Under the pieces are notes generated by a model, which saw only the letters and a program-made list of their open reading frames with translations, was not told the origin of the DNA and did not search any database. Made by a program: the position numbers and the translations under genes. From CAYYJM01 sp964471755 (lineage in GTDB: Bacteria; Planctomycetota; Planctomycetia; Gemmatales; Gemmataceae), in assembly GCA_964471755.1 (NCBI GenBank), contig CAYYJM010000025.1:1-37419 (forward strand): a DNA stretch of 37,419 nt. The letters are read 5' to 3'. Positions 31,824-37,419 of this stretch are shown in pieces. How positions within the stretch are numbered: position 1 is the first letter of the stretch; each line of letters opens with the position of its first letter.

Positions 31824-33136
31824 AGCGGATCACGATGCTCGCCCTGGTGGTCGGTCTGCTGACAGCGAGTCCGGGGCTGGCCCAGGATCCGGGTCTGGCC
31901 CAGGAAGGGGCCGTCAGCGAGGATCTGACGCACTGGAAGGCGTTCGTGCCACTCTCGCTGCCGGAGCCGGGCAAGCTCGCCGGCGCGATCCTGACACCGG
32001 CCGTCTTCGGCGCGGCGAAACCAGACCTGGGCGACCTGCGTCTGGTCGATCAGGGTGGCCGAACGATCCCCTACGCCCTTCGCACACTGGCAGAGCGCAT
32101 CGTCCGCCAGAAGGTCGCGGTGAAGCCGTTCGATCGACTCACCCTGCCGGATTCATCCCAGCGACTGAGTCTCGACCTGGGACCGTCGCCGCCCGAACAC
32201 AACGAACTGGATCTCGATGTCACCGCGGCGTCATACGGCCGACCGCTCGTCCTGGAGTCGAGCGACAACGGCAAGGACTGGGGAACGATCCTGGACAAGG
32301 TTGAGGTGGTCAAACTCGACATTCGCGGCCAGTCGATCAATGTGACACGCTTCTCGTACCCGTCCAGCCGACAGCGTTACCTGCGGGTGACGCTTCGGCC
32401 AGATCGGGTGAGCAAGGAGAACGACGTGCTGCGTGGAGCGTCGGTCTTCTTCAGTCTGACCCGGCCGGGCAAATGGGCAGGCGGTGCGGCGCAGATCGAG
32501 TATCGCGATCCGGTTCGGGCTCACGACGACGCGGCCTCGGCCTGGGTCTTGGACCTCGGCGAGCCGAACGTTCCGGTGTCTCAGCTGACGCTGCACATCG
32601 ATCAGGAGCGCTTCAGCCGACCGTTCTACCTGGAGGCGTACGAACCGGGCCGACGTGGCGAGCAGCTCGTCTCGGGGACGCTGAGCCGCCAGGGCGGCCA
32701 CGAGCCGATCGTGCTGGTCTTCCCGGAGACGAGGACGCGGCGGTTGAAGCTGACCGTGATCGATTCGCGCAATCCACCACTGACGTTGCAGAAGGCCGAA
32801 TACGCCGCCCCGGCCCGGCTGCTCGTGTTCCAGGTCCCGGCCGGGTCCGAATCGCTGCGTCTGTACATCGATAACCCGGAGGCCAGGGCTCCGAATTACG
32901 ACTTTGCCGATACCCTGCCGCGCGACCTGGGCGAGATCGCGTCCGCGTCGTTCGGCTCGCGGGAGGCGAACCCGGCGTACGTGCCGCCACCACCGGAGAC
33001 GCTGCCGTTCACGGAGCGCTACCCGTACCTGCTCGACGTGGTGCTGATCGTGTCGCTGGCCGTGCTGGCCGGACTCCTGTTCCTGCTGGCGCGGACGGCG
33101 ATCCGCCGGCATGATACCGCGGCAGAGGTGGCGTGA
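31820..33136 (+). CDS. DUF3999 domain protein
   Basis: A 438-residue exported protein with a signal peptide (MLALVVGLLTASPGLAQ), a large beta-rich extracytoplasmic part and one C-terminal membrane helix (about residues 406-424, LLDVVLIVSLAVLAGLLFLL). Recognisable DUF3999 pieces are LPEPGKLAGAILTPAVFG near the start, VVLESSDNGKDW-like sandwich strands (LVLESSDNGKDWGTI) and AEYAAPARLLVFQVPAG near the end. It starts inside the DUF2339 stop (ATGA), so translation is coupled. The role is unknown beyond a likely complex with that membrane protein. Confidence 0.88.
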   Translation: MKRITMLALVVGLLTASPGLAQDPGLAQEGAVSEDLTHWKAFVPLSLPEPGKLAGAILTPAVFGAAKPDLGDLRLVDQGGRTIPYALRTLAERIVRQKVAVKPFDRLTLPDSSQRLSLDLGPSPPEHNELDLDVTAASYGRPLVLESSDNGKDWGTILDKVEVVKLDIRGQSINVTRFSYPSSRQRYLRVTLRPDRVSKENDVLRGASVFFSLTRPGKWAGGAAQIEYRDPVRAHDDAASAWVLDLGEPNVPVSQLTLHIDQERFSRPFYLEAYEPGRRGEQLVSGTLSRQGGHEPIVLVFPETRTRRLKLTVIDSRNPPLTLQKAEYAAPARLLVFQVPAGSESLRLYIDNPEARAPNYDFADTLPRDLGEIASASFGSREANPAYVPPPPETLPFTERYPYLLDVVLIVSLAVLAGLLFLLARTAIRRHDTAAEVA

Positions 33137-33249
33137 TCCTTCGTCCGAGCCCTCGGACTCGGACAAAGACGAAGACTCCCTGGCATCACGTCTCGCCCTG
33201 CCCTATACTCGGGCGAAATCCTCCCGCTCACCCCTGGAGTCCCGACGTG

Positions 33250-36200
33250 ATGTCCCGCCGATCTCTCCACTGGCTACCTGCCCTGATCGTTCTCCTTTCC
33301 GCAGGCACCTCCCATGCCCAGGTGACGGCCGAGGCCGCTCTCGGCAAGTTCACCGTCTCGCCCGGACTCGAACTGTCCCTCTGGGCCAGCGAGCCGACCT
33401 TCGTCAACCCAACCTGCATGGATGTCGATGAGGCCGGCCGGGTCTGGGTCAGCGAATCGATCAACTACCGCAGCCAGCTCCGACGCCAACCGCTCCGCCG
33501 GGCCGCGGGCGATCGCATTCTCGTCCTGGAGGACACCAACGCCGACGGCAAGGCCGACAAGGTCCACGTCTTCTACCAGGCCCCCGATGTACTCGCCCCG
33601 ATCGGCCTGTGCGTCGTCAAGGATCCGATTGGGCCAGGCCGCAAGGTCTTCGTCAGCCAGTCGCCGAACATCTGGCTGTTCGAGGACCGCGACGGCGACC
33701 TCAAGGCCGACGGACCACCAACGAAGTTTCTGACCGGCTTCGGCGGCATCGACCACGATCACGGCGTCCACAGCATCGTCGTCGGGCTGGACTACCGCCT
33801 CTACTTCCTCGTCGGTGACCAGGGCGTCCGCAATCTCAAGGGCAACGGCGACAGCCACGCCTGGAACTCGAACGGTACCGACACCCGGGCCGGCACCGTC
33901 TGGCGCTGCGACATGGACGGCAAGAACCTGACCCTGATCGCGCACAACTTCCGCAATCCCTACGAGCTGGCCATCGACAGCTTCGGAGCCCTCTTCCTCT
34001 CGGACAACGACGACGACGGCAACCAGCAGACGCGCATCTGTTACGTCCTGCCCGGCGGCAACTACGGCTACCACCCGCGCGGCCAGGGCCAGACCCACTG
34101 GCACGAGGAGCAGCCCGGCATCGTCCACAAGATCCTGCGCACCTACTTCGGCTCGCCGACCGGCATGTGCCTCTACGAGGGCGATCTGCTGCCCGAGAAG
34201 TATCGCGGCTCGCCGCTGCACACCGACGCCGGGCCACGGCACGTCCGCTCCTATCAACTCAAGCGAAACGGTGCCAGCTACGATGTCGAGCGCGAGGACG
34301 TCGTCCAGAGTACGGACAACTGGTTCCGACCATCGGATGTCTGCGTCGGGCCGGACGGCAGCGTCTACGTCGCCGACTGGTACGATCCGGGCGTCGGCGG
34401 CCACGGCATGGGCGACGTCACCCGCGGCCGGATCTATCGCCTCGCGCCGAAGGGACACAAGGTGAAAAACCCGAAGGTCGATCTGACCACGTCGGAGGGC
34501 GTCCTCGCGGCGCTGAGTTCGCCAAATCACACGCTCCGCGTCATGGCCCAGACGCGCCTGCTGGAGATGGACGCCGGGCCTGCTCGCAAGGTGATCGCGG
34601 CGGCCCAGGCAAGCGACAACCGTGTCCTGAAGGCACGCGGCTCCTGGATGGCGGCCGTCCTCGGCAAGAAGGGCGACCCGGCAGCCCTGGCGACCCTCGC
34701 CGGCTGTCTCGATCCGAAGCTCGGCGAGAGCTTCCGCGAACTGTTCGTCCGGGCCTGCCTGGACTACCTCGGCAAGCTGCCCTCGGACCTCTTCCCCGGC
34801 ACGACCGAGAAGCTGGTCAAGGACCCGTCGCCGGCCGTGCGGCGCGAGCTGCTCCTGCAACTGCGCAACTTCCCGGCAGACAAGGCGAAGGATCTGATCT
34901 GGGCCCTGGCGAAGCAGTACGACGGCAAGGACCGCTTCTACCTCAACGCGGTGGGCATCGCCGTCGGGCAGCCGACGCAGCCGGATCGACGGCAGGCCAT
35001 CCTCGCCGACTTCGAGAAGCAGTTCCCCGATCTCGACGACAGGGCCCTCGACCTGGTCTGGGAACTGCGGCCGGCCCAGATTCTGCCGCTGCTGGGGAAG
35101 AAGCTCGTCGACGCGAAGACGACGCCGGCCCAGCGGACGCGGATCGTGGACATCCTCTCGGCAAGCGACGACCGGGACGCCGGCAAGGCCCTGCTCGCTC
35201 TGCTCCGCCTGGCCACCACGCCGGCCGAGGTGCGGGCCAATGTGATCGATAACCTGCGGCTCTTCTTGCCCGGCAAGTGGCAGGCTCTGCGGACCGACGC
35301 CGCCCTGCGCGACGCGATCCAGACGATGCTCGGCGAGCCCGCCCAGCGGGCGACGGCGGTTCGCCTGATCGGTGCGGCCGGCCTGACGAACCGGGCGAAG
35401 GACGTCGCCGCCGTCGCCGCCGACGCGAAGCAGGACCAGCCGACCCGGCTGACGGCCATCGCCGTCCTGGGCGAACTGCCAGCGAAGGAGTCGCTCGACG
35501 CCCTGAAGTCGCTGGACGAACTCGACGGGGCCTACGCCGCCGCCGTCGCCGGGGCGCTCGGCAAGCTCGTCGGCCCGAAGGGGGATTCGCCGGTCGGCAA
35601 GGCGGCCCTGGCCGAGTTGCAGAAGGTCTTCCTGGCCGAGGCGTCGAGCCCGGCCCGGATCGCCCGTCGGCTCGCGGCCCTGGAGACGCTCGTCGCCAAC
35701 CGACCTGGCACGGCCTGGCTGCTCGATCTGCATGCGAAGGGCAAGCTGCCCCAGGCGATCCAGGCCGACACGGCTCGTCTGGTCCGCAACACGCCCTACC
35801 AGGATCTGCGCAACAAGGCCCTGGTCGCGTTCCCGCTGCCGGGCAAGCTCGACCTGAAGAACCTGCCGCCGATCGCCAGCCTCGTCCAGCGCAAGGGGGA
35901 CGTCGCTCGCGGCCGGAAGCTCCTGGCCGACAGTCTCAAGGGCAACACCCAGTGCCTCAAGTGTCACACCGTTCGCGGCCAGGGCGGCCAGGTCGGTCCC
36001 GACCTGTCGATGATCGGCAAGAAGGCGAGCCTGGACAACCTGTTCGAGTCGATCCTCCAGCCGAGCAAGGCCGTCGCCGACCAGTACATCAACTGGGTCG
36101 TCGAGACGAAGCAGGGCGTCGTCCTGTCCGGCCTGCTGATCGAGGAGACGCCGGACCACCTTCTCCTGCGTGACGCCAACGGCAAGGACAGCAAGATCGC

Positions 36201-36807
36201 GAAGAAGGAGATCGAGTCGCGCGAGAAGAGCCCGAAGTCGCTCATGCCGGAGGACGTCGTCGTCCACCTGACGCCGGACGACCTCGTGGACATGGTGGCC
36301 TACCTGCACACGCTCCAGACGGCGGCCTACTCGCCGGAGACGTGGCACATCCTCGGACCGTTCGCCAACGGCGAGGGCGACGCTGGTCTGGACAAGGTTC
36401 TGCCGCCCGAGGAAAAGATCGACCTCGACGCCAGCTATCCGGGCAAGGCGGGCAAGGTGACCTGGCGAACGGTCAAGCCATCGGCGACGGGCTACGTCGA
36501 TCTACAGGCATTCTTCGCGCCGGCGGAATCGGACATCACGTCGTGTCTGACGTGCCAGTTCGACTCGGCGAAAGACCAGAAGGCGACGCTGTTGCTCGGA
36601 GCGGACGACGCGGTCAAGGTGTGGGTCAACGGCAAGGAGGTGCATGCGAGTCGGGACCACGCCGCCGCCACGCCAGGGCAGTACACGGCGGAAGTGTCTC
36701 TGCGAAAGGGCGTCAACCGTGTGCTGATCAAGATCACCAACGGGGCCGGGCCACATGGCCTCTTCTTCACGCTGCTGGCTCCGGAGGAGGTGAAGCCGAT
36801 CCGGTGA
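33250..36807 (+). CDS. PVC-type heme-binding CxxCH protein
   Basis: A 1185-residue secreted protein. Signal peptide 1-24. Residues about 30-430 are a glucose/sorbosone-dehydrogenase-like propeller (membrane-bound dehydrogenase domain of planctomycetes, with MDVDEAGRVWVSESINYR and FGGIDHDHGVHS). Residues about 430-860 are HEAT-like helical repeats. A cytochrome c domain has Cys902-Leu-Lys-Cys905-His906 and the later GPDLSMIGKKASLDNLFESI. The C-terminal about 170 residues form a further beta domain (WHILGPFANGEG to VLIKITNGAGPHGLFFTLLA), as in glycoside-binding sandwiches. The likely role is periplasmic electron transfer coupled to sugar or alcohol oxidation, inferred from family. The ATG at 33250 has GGAG upstream and precedes the signal peptide. 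Confidence 0.92.
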   Translation: MSRRSLHWLPALIVLLSAGTSHAQVTAEAALGKFTVSPGLELSLWASEPTFVNPTCMDVDEAGRVWVSESINYRSQLRRQPLRRAAGDRILVLEDTNADGKADKVHVFYQAPDVLAPIGLCVVKDPIGPGRKVFVSQSPNIWLFEDRDGDLKADGPPTKFLTGFGGIDHDHGVHSIVVGLDYRLYFLVGDQGVRNLKGNGDSHAWNSNGTDTRAGTVWRCDMDGKNLTLIAHNFRNPYELAIDSFGALFLSDNDDDGNQQTRICYVLPGGNYGYHPRGQGQTHWHEEQPGIVHKILRTYFGSPTGMCLYEGDLLPEKYRGSPLHTDAGPRHVRSYQLKRNGASYDVEREDVVQSTDNWFRPSDVCVGPDGSVYVADWYDPGVGGHGMGDVTRGRIYRLAPKGHKVKNPKVDLTTSEGVLAALSSPNHTLRVMAQTRLLEMDAGPARKVIAAAQASDNRVLKARGSWMAAVLGKKGDPAALATLAGCLDPKLGESFRELFVRACLDYLGKLPSDLFPGTTEKLVKDPSPAVRRELLLQLRNFPADKAKDLIWALAKQYDGKDRFYLNAVGIAVGQPTQPDRRQAILADFEKQFPDLDDRALDLVWELRPAQILPLLGKKLVDAKTTPAQRTRIVDILSASDDRDAGKALLALLRLATTPAEVRANVIDNLRLFLPGKWQALRTDAALRDAIQTMLGEPAQRATAVRLIGAAGLTNRAKDVAAVAADAKQDQPTRLTAIAVLGELPAKESLDALKSLDELDGAYAAAVAGALGKLVGPKGDSPVGKAALAELQKVFLAEASSPARIARRLAALETLVANRPGTAWLLDLHAKGKLPQAIQADTARLVRNTPYQDLRNKALVAFPLPGKLDLKNLPPIASLVQRKGDVARGRKLLADSLKGNTQCLKCHTVRGQGGQVGPDLSMIGKKASLDNLFESILQPSKAVADQYINWVVETKQGVVLSGLLIEETPDHLLLRDANGKDSKIAKKEIESREKSPKSLMPEDVVVHLTPDDLVDMVAYLHTLQTAAYSPETWHILGPFANGEGDAGLDKVLPPEEKIDLDASYPGKAGKVTWRTVKPSATGYVDLQAFFAPAESDITSCLTCQFDSAKDQKATLLLGADDAVKVWVNGKEVHASRDHAAATPGQYTAEVSLRKGVNRVLIKITNGAGPHGLFFTLLAPEEVKPIR

Positions 36808-36966
36808 AGAATCGCGCTCCAGGACCGGGCCATGACAAAGAATGGGAAGCCTGGATAATGTGGGGCGTCCGGTTTGGGCTACGCGATCCTGACTTGACGT
36901 CGCGTTGGGCTGCCGGGCACAATCACAGGGTGGGACATTCTTTCTCGGAAACGGAGGGGCCCGATC
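36808..36966. other. Intergenic stretch, 159 bp
   Basis: No repeat or gene seen. It carries the strong GGAGGGG ribosome site (36953-36959) of the following gene. Confidence 0.5.
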
Positions 36967-37419
36967 ATGGTGCGTACCGGAATGCTGGCGAGCCTGGTGG
37001 CCGGGATGGTTGTGATGGTTTCCTTCGGGGCGGATGCCGCCCAGGAACGAGTGGCCTCGGCCCTGGAAAAACGGGGGGGTAAGGTCTACCGCAATGACAA
37101 GGACAAGGCCCGCCCCATCTTGATGGTCGATCTGAAGGAAACCAAGATTGGTGACGGCGACCTGGCGGAAATCGCCACGCTCACCGATCTGATGAACCTC
37201 GACCTGAGCAACACGCAGGTCAGCGACAAGGGGCTCAAGGCCCTGACTCCACTGAGCGCCCTGCAATCGCTGACGCTGGTCAACACGGCGGTCAGCGACG
37301 CGGGGGTGGAGACGCTCGGTGGCCTGAAGGGGTTGAAGGTTCTCATCCTGACGCAAACGATGGTCGGCGATGAGGGGCTGAAAACCCTGGCGACCCTGCC
37401 CCGTCTGGAGGTGGCCGAA
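36967..37419 (+). CDS. Secreted leucine-rich-repeat protein, cut by window end
   Basis: The first 151 codons of a gene that runs past the window. A signal peptide (VAGMVVMVSFGADAAQ) is followed by 24-residue leucine-rich repeats of the planctomycete type: LMNLDLSNTQVSDKGLKALT, LQSLTLVNTAVSDAGVETLG and LKVLILTQTMVGDEGLKTLA. GGAGGGG lies 7 bases before the ATG. Repeats of this kind make curved protein-binding surfaces. Total length and further domains cannot be seen. Confidence 0.85.
   Translation, partial: MVRTGMLASLVAGMVVMVSFGADAAQERVASALEKRGGKVYRNDKDKARPILMVDLKETKIGDGDLAEIATLTDLMNLDLSNTQVSDKGLKALTPLSALQSLTLVNTAVSDAGVETLGGLKGLKVLILTQTMVGDEGLKTLATLPRLEVAE

Noticed and set aside
33274..36348. 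A 1024-residue open frame antisense to the heme protein
   Set aside because: Long antisense frames are expected at this GC content. Its translation is Arg/Val/Leu/Asp-rich with no family motifs, while the plus strand carries a clear multi-domain protein.

Overview
The window is high-GC bacterial DNA from a planctomycete, most likely a Gemmataceae relative. The gene families are the basis for this: secreted PQQ-type beta-propellers, a DUF1559 pilin-like protein with an H-X9-DG tail, a very long PVC-type CxxCH heme protein with HEAT-like repeats, a GldA/F/G plus DUF4340 ABC cluster, short leucine-rich repeats, and a large Ser/Thr kinase. Two runs of exactly 10 N, both inside genes, and two frameshifts show that this is draft sequence. 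No rRNA, tRNA or CRISPR array was recognised.

Region 1 (1-6060, minus strand): two secreted or anchored PQQ-like propellers, a small exported protein, and two small proteins of unknown function. Palindromic REP-type repeats sit just downstream of both propeller genes, and a different hairpin/inverted-repeat element lies at about 5061-5274.

Region 2 (6149-14783): histidine biosynthesis genes in two separate places. hisB follows a kinase-pseudokinase-PilZ protein by 11 bp, and hisD-hisC overlap by 4 bp. Between them are a plus-strand HpaI-type aldolase, an AGBL-like M14 carboxypeptidase, and a minus-strand membrane protein built from tandem 23-residue repeats.

Region 3 (14792-22173, minus strand): GldA-like ATPase, ABC-2 permease, GldG-like protein (frameshifted) and DUF4340 protein. 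The run continues with an 8-bp gap into hisD-hisC, so a long cotranscript is likely.

Region 4 (22255-26822): an accessory island. It holds a lipoprotein gene, 3' ends of a RAYT, an IS4-type and an ISKra4-type transposase joined at REP sequences, a 43-bp direct repeat, and a two-gene cassette of a TRAFAC-like GTPase and an unrecognised partner. It ends with a complete REP-associated tyrosine transposase flanked by perfect 19-bp inverted repeats. The cassette is the best candidate here for an undescribed system.

Region 5 (26817-37419): a minus-strand ModE-type regulator, DUF1559 protein and seven-repeat WD40 protein, whose stop codon lies inside the RAYT terminal repeat. On the plus strand follow a small secreted OB-like protein, an overlapping DUF2339/DUF3999 pair, the PVC-type heme protein, and a leucine-rich-repeat protein cut by the window end.
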